Source: Pohlia nutans (lineage: Eukaryota > Streptophyta > Bryopsida > Bryales > Mniaceae). From it: DNA of 64,000 nucleotides. The notes under the pieces are model-generated. The model did not search any database and was not told the origin of the DNA. It was given only the letters and a program-made list of their open reading frames with translations. Every line of letters begins with the position of its first letter. The stretch's first letter is position 1. The translations under genes were made by a program, and so were the position numbers. The stretch covers positions 3,660,501-3,724,500 of the forward strand of contig CM040101.1 of the NCBI GenBank assembly GCA_022496805.1, in the 5' to 3' direction. Of this stretch, positions 1 through 11,018 are shown in pieces.

Positions 1-89
1 ATCAATTTGCTCGTTCATCAATTTGCTTTACTTATGCTCTGTTAGGGTTGGGGTTTGCGTGTCGTGTTGGTGATGCAACTGCTAAGCGC

Positions 90-460
90 GGTAGCGTGAA
101 TCGGTATTGTATTGGATGTCGAGTTGTGAATTGGCTTGTTGGAGTTTGAGTATGATTGGGGTTACTGATCGAATTGGTGACATAGGGTGAATCGGTCCTG
201 AATTGGATGTGGAGTTGTGAATTGGCTTGTTGGGGTTTGAGTATGATTGGGGTTACTGATCGAATTGGTGACATAGGGTGAATCGGTCCTGTATTGGATG
301 TTGAGTTGTGAATTGGCTTGTTGGGGTTTGCGTATGATTGGGGTTACTGATCCAATTGGTGACATAGGGTGAATCGGTACTGTATTGAATGTCGAGTTGT
401 GAATTGGCTTGTTGGGGTTTGAGTATGATTGGGGTTACTGATCCAATTGGTGACATAGGG
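90..460. repeat. 91-bp tandem repeat, about 4 copies
   Basis: A unit containing the phrase GAATTGGCTTGTTGG recurs at about 129, 220, 311 and 402, a constant spacing of 91 bp. The copies differ by a few substitutions. Short ORFs run through the array on the minus strand, but 91 is not a multiple of three and they simply repeat in shifted frames, so I read it as noncoding. It ends abruptly next to the first recognisable GH43 coding sequence at about 466, so it sits in an upstream intron or replaced the 5' part of that gene. Confidence 0.9.
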
Positions 461-465
461 ATAGG

Positions 466-1984
466 GCTGAGGAGGAAGCCAGGGAACTTGCAGCTATTCA
501 AGAGCTAGCTCTGCTGTTCCCTGGCAGGAGATTTGCCGTCGATCCAACCAAGACTTCGGGCAGTGAGCCAAGGTTATATTTACCTCGGCAGAGAATGGCG
601 AGACACGGTTGGCAAGACCATTCAAGCACATGGTGGGGGCATTCTTTATGTTGCAAAAACTCGAACATACTACTGGTATGGAGAGGACAAAGGAGGGCCT
701 ACATACCAAATTGGCAAGCATGGAGCAATACGAGTAAGTCCTTTCTTTGATCAATGGCCTGCAGCACCTTACTGTGCCCGGTTCCTGTCGCTTCAGAGGC
801 GGATCAGGATTCCGCTCTTGATTTTCTAATTCTCTTAATCTGTGGAAGTGTGATGATGAGAGTGTGACGGTCTTGGCTACTAAAAGTGCAGTCTGTCCTT
901 GAGTTTTGCTTCTGCCAGCATCAGTATGTGCAGATTGGATCCCTTGTATACCTGTTTCAACTCTTCCCGAAACTGTAGGTTGAGGTTTTAAGTGAAGATG
1001 CAAATTTTGACTTCACAATTGTATATTGTTGTGTACATACTAGTTGGGTTTCAGCGTTTGTTAATCAAATGCCATTTGGCATGTCTCACAGGTAGACGTA
1101 TTGGGCATAAGCTGCTACTCATCTAAGGATTTGTGGACGTGGAAATTTGAAGGAACTGCCTTACGAGGTGAGAGGACGGACAGGACCAGTGATTTGTACT
1201 TTACAAATGTGGTGGAACGCCCAAAGGTTATATACAATGAGAGAACAAATAACTACATCATGTGGATGCACATTGACAATGGAAATTATTCTAAAGCTGC
1301 TGTCGGTGTGGCCGTGAGCACGCAACCGGGGGGCCCCTTTGATTACATGGGTAGTAGAAGACCTCATGGCTGTGACAGTCGTGACATGACTATATTTAAA
1401 GATGACAATGGAGACGCCTACATCATCTACTCGTCAGTAACCAACAGTGAATTGCGCATAGGTATGTAACAGGTGCACAAGGACAATCCTTGTTGTGCTA
1501 TTGCATTGGGTTCATTGGGTTGTGAATTTGCGGCATTCATTAACTTGGACTTCAAAAGTAAAATGTGGTTTGCTACGTCATGGCACTATTACGTGGCACC
1601 AAGGTTCTGTTAAGTTCATCTTCATTGTTTCTTAAAACTTTAGATTGTTACCTGGTCAAAAATTACAGGGATGTTGACAGAAGGCTACACGGAGGTTGTG
1701 GAAAGGGGAATGAAGAAGGTGTTGGTTAAGCAACATCGACAAGCACCAGCCGTCTTCAAGCACCGCAATGTTTATTACATGGTGACATCCGGCTGTACAA
1801 GCTGGAATCCAAATGGCGCATTAGTTCATGTAGCTGAGTCAATGCTGGGGCCCTGGGCAATTTTGGGAGATCCCTGCATTGGAGGGGACGATGAGGAATT
1901 TCGAGCTCATACATTTTTCTCTCAAGGATCATTTGTGTTACCCTTGCCTGGTTTAACTGACACATTTCTATTTATGGCGGACAG
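466..1984 (+). pseudogene. GH43 exo-beta-1,3-galactanase-like gene, degraded
   Basis: The product resembles plant family-43 glycosidases related to exo-beta-1,3-galactanases, which act on arabinogalactan side chains in the wall or secretory path. Three exons read 466-733, 1092-1461 and 1669-1984 with GT-AG borders. Family motifs include LLFPGRR, IQAHGGGILY, YWYGEDKGGPTY, CYSSKDLWTW, VVERPKVIYN, DSRDMTIFKDD and FVLPLPG. Several defects mark it as broken. The first block (LLFPGRR..VDP, frame of position 466) and the next (YIYLGREWRDT, frame of 533) lie in different frames, so a frameshift falls near 565-580. The conserved REAP motif, whose Glu is thought to be the catalytic acid in this subfamily, reads RQAP here. 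The final exon that follows FMADR in relatives is not visible before the next gene. The 5' end is also missing, replaced by tandem repeats. A frameshift from sequencing error is possible, but the combined defects favour a pseudogene. Confidence 0.8.
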
Positions 1985-2149
1985 GTTTGTCTCGTCACCT
2001 GGTGTTAGTCCTCCAAATCTTTTATCTTTGTCAGAGGGCAATGCTATCTTTCCACGTGTAACCAGTAAAATACTGCCTTCACCTGTTTTGCATTTGGGGG
2101 GGAGTGCCACCAGAACGCATTCTTGAGTTTTCAAAGTTTTCGACCTACG

Positions 2150-2455
2150 TTCGAACACATCAAGTTCTATAAAGTAGTTCAAAATCATCATGTAAACACA
2201 TTGGTACCAAAAAAAGCTCATGAAAAAATTTAATGTGCCCTAAAATGGCCTTGCAATGGCAAAACGTAGCCCGAAAAGTGACCGATTTGACCCAAAAAGC
2301 AAAAAGTGTCCAAAATAGACCCGTGCAATAAAACGACTCCCAAAAATTCAGAACAACATGGATTGACATGAAAGTTTTACCATGATAACTAGACTTCAAG
2401 GGGAATCCAACCCAACAGTTTTGATTGAAAACAGACATGGGATCAATGAGATAAA
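2150..2455 (+). mobile_element. Partial copy of TTAA element family E
   Basis: This stretch matches 32825-33110 closely and in the same orientation, including the shared phrase AATGTGCCCTAAAATGGCC. The full element at 32557-33380 has TTAA-flanked ends; this copy has lost both. It lies just beyond the last GH43 exon found, so it may mark the insertion or rearrangement that removed the gene's 3' end. Confidence 0.8.
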
Positions 2456-2623
2456 ATAATATATAACACGTATGCAGGAGATAGAGAATGCATACCTGCA
2501 ACGACTGTGTATGTAAAGCAAATCAAAAACTAGTTCATCAATGACTGCAAGAGATACTAAAATAGTGAGGAGAGGGGCATGTAATACCTTGCCCCAACCC
2601 ACAATTTCTTCATATCGTAGGCG

Positions 2624-2757
2624 GATAGCAGTTCCGGCACAAATTAATTCAAATTTATTAGCAATTTGTTACGTGTCGCTTTTTGATTGGCTGTGACATC
2701 TGAACTTGGCAGGCCAAAAAATCGATGTCATTTCCCAAGAGTGCCTGAACTGCTATC
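2624..2757. mobile_element. 134-bp MITE with GATAGCAGTTC ends
   Basis: Terminal inverted repeats of 17 bp (GATAGCAGTTCCGGCAC and its near-perfect complement) bound 134 bp of noncoding sequence. No transposase is present. The superfamily is not assigned. Confidence 0.7.
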
Positions 2758-2760
2758 AAC

Positions 2761-3078
2761 TAAGGTAACAATATCTAAAAGCGACCATTTCTTTAAAGCG
2801 TGCATAGCTCAATCTTCCATAATAAGTAGATTCTGACACCCTACTGTTGATGAGAATGTGCACAATCTGAACATCAGAGTTTAGGGTCGCTTTAAGGTCA
2901 ACCTATAGTTAGCACTTTGGAAATTCATAACTTATTCATACGGTGTCCAAATAATACATGCTAAACTGCGTTGGAATCCTCTTGAACTTACTAATAAGAC
3001 CCACTGAAAATATTTTCTGTGTTATGTGTGTAAATAGGCTCAGTTGGTAAGGTGAACGCTTTAAGGTATAGTTACCTT
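2761..3078. mobile_element. MITE with TAAGGTAAC inverted ends (family K)
   Basis: It begins TAAGGTAAC and ends with the complement GTTACCTTA. Motifs just inside the ends (CTAAAAGCGACC and the complement of GAACGCTTTAAGG) pair imperfectly. A shorter, better palindrome of the same family lies at 59537-59680. An A-box-like string (GGCTCAGTTGGTAAGG) near 3038 is inside this element and is probably fortuitous. Confidence 0.65.
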
Positions 3079-3303
3079 ACTGTCAACTACTATCAATTGC
3101 TATCAGCTGCTATCAATTGCTATCAACTGACTGTAGTTACCAGTTACTTGCTATCAACTTACGGAAGTTACTAGTTACTTGCTGTCAATGTTCTCTGCAG
3201 GGAATCCTCCATCTGTCATTCGAATATTCTTTTGTTTAAGCTGAATTTTTAATTGAGCTGAGGGTTTCCATCATCAGTCAGTCACAGATGTAAGCATATG
3301 CTC
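3079..3303. other. Short imperfect repeats (CTATCAACT motif)
   Basis: Between two elements there is a stretch where CTATCAAYT/CTGTCAAC recurs about eight times with GTTACTTGC interspersed, roughly 3083-3190. I see no coding potential. Confidence 0.5.
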
Positions 3304-4521
3304 TTAACCCCTAAAGGACCAAGTGTCCTAACTAGGACATTTAGAGAATCGGGTAGGTTCCGGTGAACACATCTTTAATCGAATTTTGAAGGAAATTTAA
3401 TAGTAGATTCCCCAATGTGCCACGAAAATGGGGATTCTTTTTTTTTTGAATTCTGACACCGTATGTGAAAGTTATGAGGGGAAATGTGTTTTTTTCGGGA
3501 GAAAGGGCAACGGGGCAGTAGAGAAATAGTTGAATTTTAGTGGGGGGCAACAAGATGGGCGGCGTGTGGAAAATGGGGTGAACTGTGGTGGGCAGAAGAC
3601 CACCCCATTTTCCAAACTCATTAAAACAAAAATTAATAATATTTTTAAAATTTAAAATAATTTTTTTATAAATAAAAATTATTATTTTAATCTGAAAATT
3701 ATTATTTTAAATTTAAAAAATATATATTTTAAACTAAAAGTTCAATTTTTATAATTAAAAATTATTATTCAAAATTTTGAAAATTAAAACCATTTTAAAA
3801 AATAAAAAATAAAAAATAAAAATCGTCCAATGAGGGACTGCCACGTGGCAGTACACTTTGAGAGTTAGTGGGGTCATGAACATTGGAATGGGTTGGCACT
3901 TCAATTCCTTCCTCCACCCTTTATTTCCCCCCTAACCCCCAAAATTCTTAGAAAATGTGCTACATGTCTTCTAAAACTTGGAGATTTTTTTTTTTTCAAA
4001 TTTTTTTTCACCATTCTATAGAGGGTGGAATGTACTTGTGTTTCACCGCTCGGATTCGTATTTTAAATACAGAAAGTCAAAAATATTGCAATTCCAAAAA
4101 CATACAGTCTTTTTTGAAGTTTTAAACCCCTAACAAGTGCAAGGTGTTCTTCAACATCCTAAACATCTCCAAACGCAACGAAAATTGGTACACAACTAAG
4201 TAACATCATATAGAATGTGAAAGTGAAGTGCGACAGGTTTTGATAGTGAGGTTTTTTTGATGTAGCCATGGTCAAACGCATCTGAAATTTTCGGGCATGT
4301 GTTTTTTTGGGGTGTTTTTCTCCATCAAACGCAATTATCTTGCAATCCGTGCGGTCAAAATCAACGAAATTTGTTGTGTATGTTTTTCAAGTAGTTTAGG
4401 ACAAGATCTTACAGTTAGAAGGTAAAAAATAACATTTTTTTGGATTTTTTGCATAGGGGAGTGAAAATGGCAGCATTGGAGTGTCTTTGGAGGAAAAACA
4501 CTCCGGTCCTTTAGGGGTTAA
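3304..4521. mobile_element. TTAA-flanked element, 1.2 kb (CCCCTAAAGGACC ends)
   Basis: It starts TTAA-CCCCTAAAGGACC and ends GGTCCTTTAGGGG-TTAA, a perfect 13-bp terminal inverted repeat inside a TTAA duplication. The interior is AT-rich with no substantial ORF. The outermost bases match the 220-255 bp family A MITEs in the DDM1 and RadA introns, but the interior is longer and different. Ends of this form with a TTAA target resemble piggyBac-type elements; the assignment is inferred from ends only. Confidence 0.85.
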
Positions 4522-4804
4522 TGTTGTTGTTGCTCCACGTGGCATGGGAATATTAAGCGGGGTGAAGGTCTGTGTGACGTTTGACGTCTTACAGTAACAG
4601 GTCATTCTTCACGTTTCCGGGTATCTTTTAAGGAATCTTTTTTTCCTTGCTACATGTCATGCTGTGACTGGTGATGAGATCTTCAATCAAAGTTTTGCAC
4701 ACTAACATTTGGCCGTGACACAAGTGAAGTGTTTTTTCTTTGAGGTGCTTTTATCCTCCCCATTTGGTGGACATAATTATTTAGAGTGAACAAATAAGAG
4801 TATA

Positions 4805-5348
4805 TTAACCCTTTAACGTCCCGATTCAACACTGTCTTCAAAGATTGTTATAAAATGTTTGATGAAAAATAAAAATGGAGTTGATGTACAAAGAAAGTTG
4901 TAAATGTCAATGTGAATATAACATCTGTTCGGTTGGATTCATCATATTTGTTATTAACACTTTGTAATTAATTTTGCAAGGTTTTCTCTTGAAACTCAAT
5001 TTATAATCCAAAATTAACACAAAACAATCAAAAAATATTGTAATGAAATTGGAATAACATGCACTACCAGATGGTATGGTTTCCATTATTTGATTCTACT
5101 TATTATGGAAAATCATGTTTAAGGTCTCACTTTTTGAACTAAGAATGAAACTTGACATAAACCACTTTTGTTATTTTTCAAAAACTCACATTATCTTATT
5201 TTGAAGATCCATACCGTACAAATGGTAGTCAACTAGCATAAGAATCAAGAGAATTTTGGATGGATGAAAAACATCACAGTATGTGGTGAAGGGACGCGTC
5301 AAAATCATACAGCGTCAGAATATGGACGCTGGCACGTCAAAGGGTCAA
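4805..5348 (+). mobile_element. TTAA-flanked MITE, first of a head-to-head pair
   Basis: It begins TTAA-CCCTTTAACGTCC and ends CGTCAAAGGG-TCAA. It is about 540 bp and noncoding. The next element is the same sequence in reverse, so the two arms can fold on each other. The TCAA at 5345-5348 is shared by both and is a one-base change from TTAA. Confidence 0.85.
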
Positions 5349-5870
5349 CCCTTTAACGCGCTTGCGTCCATATAATGGACGACGAACATATTGCAACCTT
5401 TCTCAATACTACATTCTGTATAGTTTTTCATTCATACAAATTTCTTTTGGTTCTTGTGCTAATTGACTATCGATTTGTACATTATGAATCTTCAAAATTA
5501 GATATTGTGATTTTTATGTCAAGTTCCATTCTTAGTTCAAAAAGTGAGACTTTTACATGATTTTCCAAAATAAGTAGAATCTAATAATGAAAACCATACC
5601 ATCTTGTTGTGCATGTTATTCCAATTTCATTAAAAATAAATTAAAATTTTTGGTGTAAATTTTGGATTTTTAATTGAATTTCAAGAGAAAACTTTGAAAA
5701 ATTAATTAAAATTAATTAATAAAAAATATGATGAATCCAAATGTACAAATGTTATCTTCACATTGACATTTACAACTTTGCTTTCTATATCAACTCCATT
5801 TTTGTTTTTCATCAAACATTTTATAACAAATCTTTGGAAACAGTGTTGAATTGGGATGTTAAAGGATTAA
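5345..5870 (-). mobile_element. TTAA-flanked MITE, second (inverted) copy
   Basis: It runs from CCCTTTAACGCG after the shared TCAA to GATGTTAAAGGA-TTAA. Read on the minus strand it aligns with 4805-5348 along its whole length, for example around CAACACTGTTTCC and the ATCAAACATTTTATAACAA region. Divergence is moderate, so these are two separate copies and not a recent duplication. Confidence 0.85.
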
Positions 5871-6345
5871 AGCAAAACACATAGTATCTTATTCAATCAC
5901 AACTTCTCTTTTAAGATAACTCTATTGCCAAATACACTTAACCCTCTCTAATGACACTGCTTCTCTGGAAAACAAATGGGCTTTAATTATTACTCTCTTG
6001 CGTGTTGTTCAATTAGATGTAAACACAACATGTCATATATTTTGAGGATATACATGGATTGTGAAATCACAAAGTGTATCATTAAGGAGGGGTTGAGTGC
6101 ATAAAATTATGTACCATATTTATCGACCTCCCTTTGTTTTTCAAAGGATTAGTTGTGTATTCCAAAATGTTAGGATTCTTGATTGTGAAAACCTTTTAAT
6201 TATCTAAGTCACGTATCATGTGAGATTGTATTTATGCCTTTTATTAATATTGATCGTGAATTACGAAAATCCAAGGAGGATAAGTGAAACTAATGCCTAT
6301 TGGCATCAAATCCTACAATTCAGTCAAGACTACAAAAGTATTTGT
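5871..6345. other. Noncoding AT-rich spacer
   Basis: No gene-like ORF, splice-linked exon or clear inverted repeat is visible. It leads into the tandem duplication that follows. Confidence 0.5.
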
Positions 6346-7165
6346 GCCTATTCGTATCAAAATTTAGGATAGGACAAGTGTTTTTATGTCTATTCGTGTC
6401 AAATTCTAAAAGACAAGACATCACGAGGTCTACATTCTTGAAAATCTTATGATAGTTGAGGATAGTGAGATTGTGACTTTCTGTTACGCGGTTCATCTTC
6501 AAATCCAAAGTTTTGAACTTAGATGTGACTAAAGACATGATGTGAGATTGTGCTTTCTATGCAACTGTCGAATCCAAATCCTTGGACATGGACCCAATCA
6601 ATAACGACAAGTTCAATTGTGACTCAACCTGTGATAATGAGTAGATTGTATCTATCATCAAATTCTATGACCGAATCCAAGATTGTACGCCAAGAACATG
6701 TAATAATCAGCTTGCACTTCCTTAGTACTTCCTTAGTACTGGTAAGTTCCTTATCCAACACCCTCTACAAACTAAAACACTTGATTTTTATGTCTATTCG
6801 TGAGAAATTCTAAAAAACAAGACATCAAAAGGCCTACATTATTGAAAATCTTATGATAGTTGAAGATAGTAAATAAGTGAGATTGTGACTTTTGTTATGT
6901 GGTGTACTGTCAAATCCAAAATTTCGAACCTATTCGTGTCCAAAGAGAATTTTGAAATTGTGCTTTCTTGTTGCATTTACTATCAAATCCAAATCTTTGG
7001 ACGTACACTTAATCAAAGACAATAAGTTCAATTGTGACCTAACATGTCATAATAAGTAGATTGTATCTATTGTCAAATTCTATGACCAAATCCAAGATTG
7101 TACGCCTACTAGAATATGTCATAATCAACTTGCATGTCCTTAGTAAGTTTTTTATCTGACACTGC
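6346..7165 (+). repeat. About 405-bp tandem duplication
   Basis: Two copies of a roughly 405-bp unit lie side by side. GAAAATCTTATGATAGTTGA occurs at about 6440 and 6843, and the phrase around CCAAGATTGTACGCC at about 6679 and 7091. Copies differ by many substitutions and small indels. No coding function is seen. Confidence 0.8.
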
Positions 7166-7189
7166 ACTTTCTTATTGTATAGCAAAATA

Positions 7190-8550
7190 ATCTTATGCTG
7201 CCATATGCTTTGTGTATGATATGCAATTTGCTAATTACACATATAGCCAAGTGCACTCATTTCACAAGCAATTTTGGCTTAAAAAAATTGTCTAAAAATT
7301 TAAAAAATTGTTTTTCTACAATCACTTACATTGTAAACAAACAATTATTTTATTTATTTGTTATTCTTATCTTTATCTTTTCTTTTATCGTTTCTTTTAT
7401 CTTTTCTATTACCTTTTTTATTTCTTGTTTTTTTTTTTTTTTCCTTCATTCATGTCTTTTCATTTTTATCTTCTTGTGGCAGCCGGAGGCCCCAGACCCT
7501 CAACGAAGAAGGATAAAAGACAAAAAAAACCTTTTTTTAGTTTTATTTTCTTCTTCTTCTTTGTTAAGGATTCAACTTGCTATTTTAGCGTTGAACCGTA
7601 AAAAGAAATGAAAATAATAAATAAATAAAAATTCGTCAACCGTCTTGGTTGAAGGGGTTGCGGTCGTGCACCCTAGGGGAATGACGTGATATGGGTACCA
7701 CTTTTGCGCGTCTCACATAGTGTGACTTGTATCTAACTCATTTTATGTGTGCTAGGAATTCCGTCTTTAACACCATGTATATAGTTGTAGCCAAGGTGCC
7801 TATAACACCATCTAATTTTTGTAATTTGCCAATGTTTTGTTCTTATCAAAATGATATTTATCAAAAATCACACTATTTTTAGAGGAGTTACCCACATCAA
7901 GCCATCACCCCTACCCTTATTCCACTCTTCCTCTCTCCTCTCCTCCCTCTCTCTTCTCCTATATATATGAAGAAGAGAGAAGAGAGAGGGAGAGGAGGGG
8001 AGAGGAAGAGTGCGATAGGGTTAGTAAGGGTGCGCGACCGCGCGCCCCATTAGTCTAAACGACCGAATTTTATTTTTATACTTTATAGTTTATATTTTTA
8101 TATTTTTTTTGCCATTTAGGGTTTAGCCGGTGGCTGAATCCTATACTATTTATTATTAATATTTTCTTTTTAGAGTTTAACGCCATAATGGCAAGTTGAA
8201 CCCTAAACAAATAAGAAGAAGATTTATTATTATTATTTTCTTCTTCTTTGGTGTGGTTGCGGAATGTGTGACTGCTACAAGAAGGAAAAAAATAAAAATA
8301 AAAGAATGAAGAAAAAGAAGAAGACAAGAAGGAAAACAAGAAGAAGACAAGAAAGAAGACATGAAAGAAACAAGCTAAAAGAAACGATGATAAATAAATA
8401 TAATAATTATCTGTTTACAATGTAAATGATTGTAGAAAGACAAAAATCGTTGTTTTGAAGACAATTTTTAGATAATGTTTTCAATGCGCCCAGGGGCTAA
8501 GTGCATGATTATATGGCCAAATGTGTAATTAGTGAATTGCGTATTGTATG
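7190..8550. mobile_element. Long-terminal-inverted-repeat element (foldback)
   Basis: The left 400 bp and right 400 bp are inverted copies. GCTAATTACACATATAGCCA at about 7228 pairs with sequence near 8510-8530, and TACAATCACTTACATTGTAAAC at about 7317 with the strand opposite 8410-8435. Polypyrimidine on the left is mirrored by polypurine on the right. The centre holds a separate perfect hairpin of CTCTTCCTCTCTCC type around 7925-8012 with TATATATA at its tip. Short ORFs in the K/F-rich arms are not genes. A partial relative is at 36460-37105. Confidence 0.8.
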
Positions 8551-8980
8551 AGTTAGCAACACTTTCAACTCTAAGCGTGTGTTTTTTAGTCATTCAAACA
8601 TCTAAGAAATCATCTTAATTTTCCAAAAACCCTAAATTTGATCTCTAAACGTTCAGTTATGAACGTTGAATAACTATTGTTGCTAACCTTATTGCGGTTT
8701 GACACTATTTGTTTGGAGTTGCATATCAAATCAAAAATTGTTATGAGACAAACCCAATGAGACTATATCCAAGTTTTAATTCTCAACGCTCAATTTTTAA
8801 TACCCAATAGGAAACTTTAAAGTTTGCATGCAACTAGAAATTGCCACCTCACCACCCTAACTCTAAGTGGGTATTCTAACTCTAAGTGATTGCAACCTCT
8901 CCCTTTTCAACACAACCAATTTAAATGATGCCTTGAGGATCTAATCTTTCAAAGGTGACGAGAAAGGTGACTTTCAACCC
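8551..8980. other. Noncoding spacer
   Basis: AT-rich sequence between two elements. I see no exon-like stretch or repeat. Confidence 0.5.
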
Positions 8981-9556
8981 TTAACCCCGAACCGCCCAAC
9001 CATGCATATTTTGCATGATGTAGAGATTTGAAGTCCGTTTTCTTATCCATCATGCACTTTTTGCAGCGTGGATTTTTTATTGAAACTTTTATGGGAAGTT
9101 AGCTTTGTGCATGTGTGATCCGATTAGAAAGGGGATAATTTGTGAAATTTTTATGCCTCATTTCATGTTGTAGTGTTCCACCCAAAATTTCGAAGATTTT
9201 AGTCTAAAAGTGCTCTTGAAAAAGTGAACTACTAAAATTAAGCAACCAAAAAATCTCCAAAAATCACTACACTTAGAGTATTACATTTCAACCCATTACA
9301 ACAAATTTCATTATTAGATTGTCAACATCTTATTTGTAATCATATTACAAAAGAGTGTTAAATTTTACGTTTGAAATTTAATACACAAATATTGGTGATA
9401 GCAATCGCAAATCTAACTGTATTGATAGAATCTAAAATTCATAATGTACAACTTTTATTCATTCATCAACTTGAAAATATCCCTCTTAGTTGCGTTTTAT
9501 AATGCATCTATGGAAAACTGCCAAATCTGAAGAGGGTGAGAACGTTTAGGGGTTAA
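8981..9556 (+). mobile_element. TTAA MITE family B, copy 1 (576 bp)
   Basis: It is flanked by TTAA at 8981-8984 and 9553-9556, begins CCCCGAAC and ends GTTTAGGGG. It aligns along its length with copies at 17945-18520 (also 576 bp) and, inverted, 57545-58121. Noncoding. It shares the right TTAA with the next element. Confidence 0.9.
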
Positions 9557-10126
9557 AGGCCCTACCAACCCTTGTGGGGTTGATGGATGATGGTTTTCAT
9601 CCGTATCTCCTTCCTCATGAACCTCTTCACCGTGAAACATTTTTTAGAGATACTTCATCAAGTTGTTGTCCTATTCAACGGTTGGATTTGGTGTTATTAG
9701 AGTACATACTTTTCTAAAATTACAAACATATAAGTATGTGAAATTTTGACCAAGGCAAAATTGCATTGATTTTAGTTCAAAAGTGGCCATGCAAAAATGA
9801 GGTCATAGATTTAAGGAATGCAAAAACTTCAAAATATCACCATGTCGAGTATCTCATTTCAAATCCAATTCAACTTTTTTTACTCAAAAATTATTAATGT
9901 TTTGTTTGTAATCAAATTTAGAAGGAATTTTTAATTTTTATAATAATTTTTTAATAAAATATTGGTGATAGCATTGGTGAATCTAGCCATACGGATGGAA
10001 TCTAAAATTCAAAATCTACAACTTTCATTTGAATACCAATTCTAAAATTTTCCTTCAAAAATTAAATTATGTTGGTGTTTCTCAAATTATGAATTCCAGG
10101 GACACCTTGTGACCCTTAGGGGTTAA
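9553..10126 (-). mobile_element. TTAA MITE family C, inverted copy
   Basis: It is the reverse complement of the element at 17364-17948; matching stretches include the one around TCAACGGTTGGATTTGGT. The right end is CCTTAGGGG-TTAA and the left TTAA is shared with the family B element before it. Noncoding, about 574 bp. Confidence 0.85.
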
Positions 10127-10644
10127 GCATTGTTTTTCAGAAATAAGGTTCAAGTTTAAAACATATTAGGAAAAATTTATAAAATGCGGGCCCTAATCAT
10201 ATACAGTACAGTACGGGTACCCGACCGCCCAGGGAGGACTCCCATTGGCCAAAGACTAGCACGGTCTTTGATGCAGTACGGGTCGCGCGCGGTCGTAGGA
10301 CCGGAACAGTGACCGAAGACCGCGCACAAGGAGAAAGGGGAGTGAATCCCTCTGCAAGCAACGAGTTAAGAGTGATAATCGAGTGCATCGTTTTCGTTGT
10401 TGCGAAATTGATGCATTGTGATCTGTAGAGAAGAACAATCAACGCGGGAAACGAGTCAATCACCCACGTTTTCGATGACCATGTTGAAGAGTTTGGAGAA
10501 TTGGCAAGAACCAGAGCTTGATATTATTTTGGTGATTATAGTGGAGCAGAGCATGGCGTTCGGGTGTGAAGTTCCTGGTTGCCATGTCGTGCTGAATCTC
10601 TAATGCTCTGTAGGAGAGTGCAAAGGATTCTTCCATTTCTGTAG

Positions 10645-10676
<32 letters not shown>

Positions 10677-11018
10677 GAAGAATCGTCGGGTAATGAAAAG
10701 TTTTGTTATTTCGATCTTTGCCACGCGCTGATGAATTCGAATAATGTGGATTCAAGAGCGAAACAGAGACTGCGAGAGGGAGAAAGAATCATTGACTGAT
10801 CAACATGATAATTCTGTTGCAATGCGCAGGGTTATCAGGATTATTGTCAGACTTTTTGGATTTCGAATTGAATACAGTCAGCTACCAAATGGTTGTTGTT
10901 CCTGTTTTTTAGGGTTTCGGTTATCTGACTGCTTTGGGAAACAACTCCTTTCAGAGTTCTTCGTCAATCACTTGTGACTGACGATCCAAGTGCCGATCGA
11001 GTGGATGGGCGTTCAGTG
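10127..11018 (+). promoter_or_regulatory. CBL upstream region and probable 5' UTR
   Basis: The 890 bp before the CBL start contain a GC-richer block at 10190-10340 with a CCAAT-type motif (CCCATTGGCCAA), and a GAA microsatellite of about ten units at 10644-10674, common in plant 5' UTRs. The transcription start cannot be fixed. Small ORFs here on both strands are not conserved-looking. Confidence 0.4.

Noticed and set aside
1922..2501. Minus-strand ORFs opposite the GH43 3' end
   Set aside because: They overlap the GH43 exon and a family E repeat fragment and show no protein features of their own.
3029..3050. tRNA A-box-like GGCTCAGTTGGTAAGG
   Set aside because: No cloverleaf, anticodon arm or B box at proper spacing; it is internal to a MITE.
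7195..7611. F/I/S-rich ORF resembling a membrane protein
   Set aside because: It lies in a pyrimidine-rich arm of a foldback element; low-complexity translation mimics a membrane segment.
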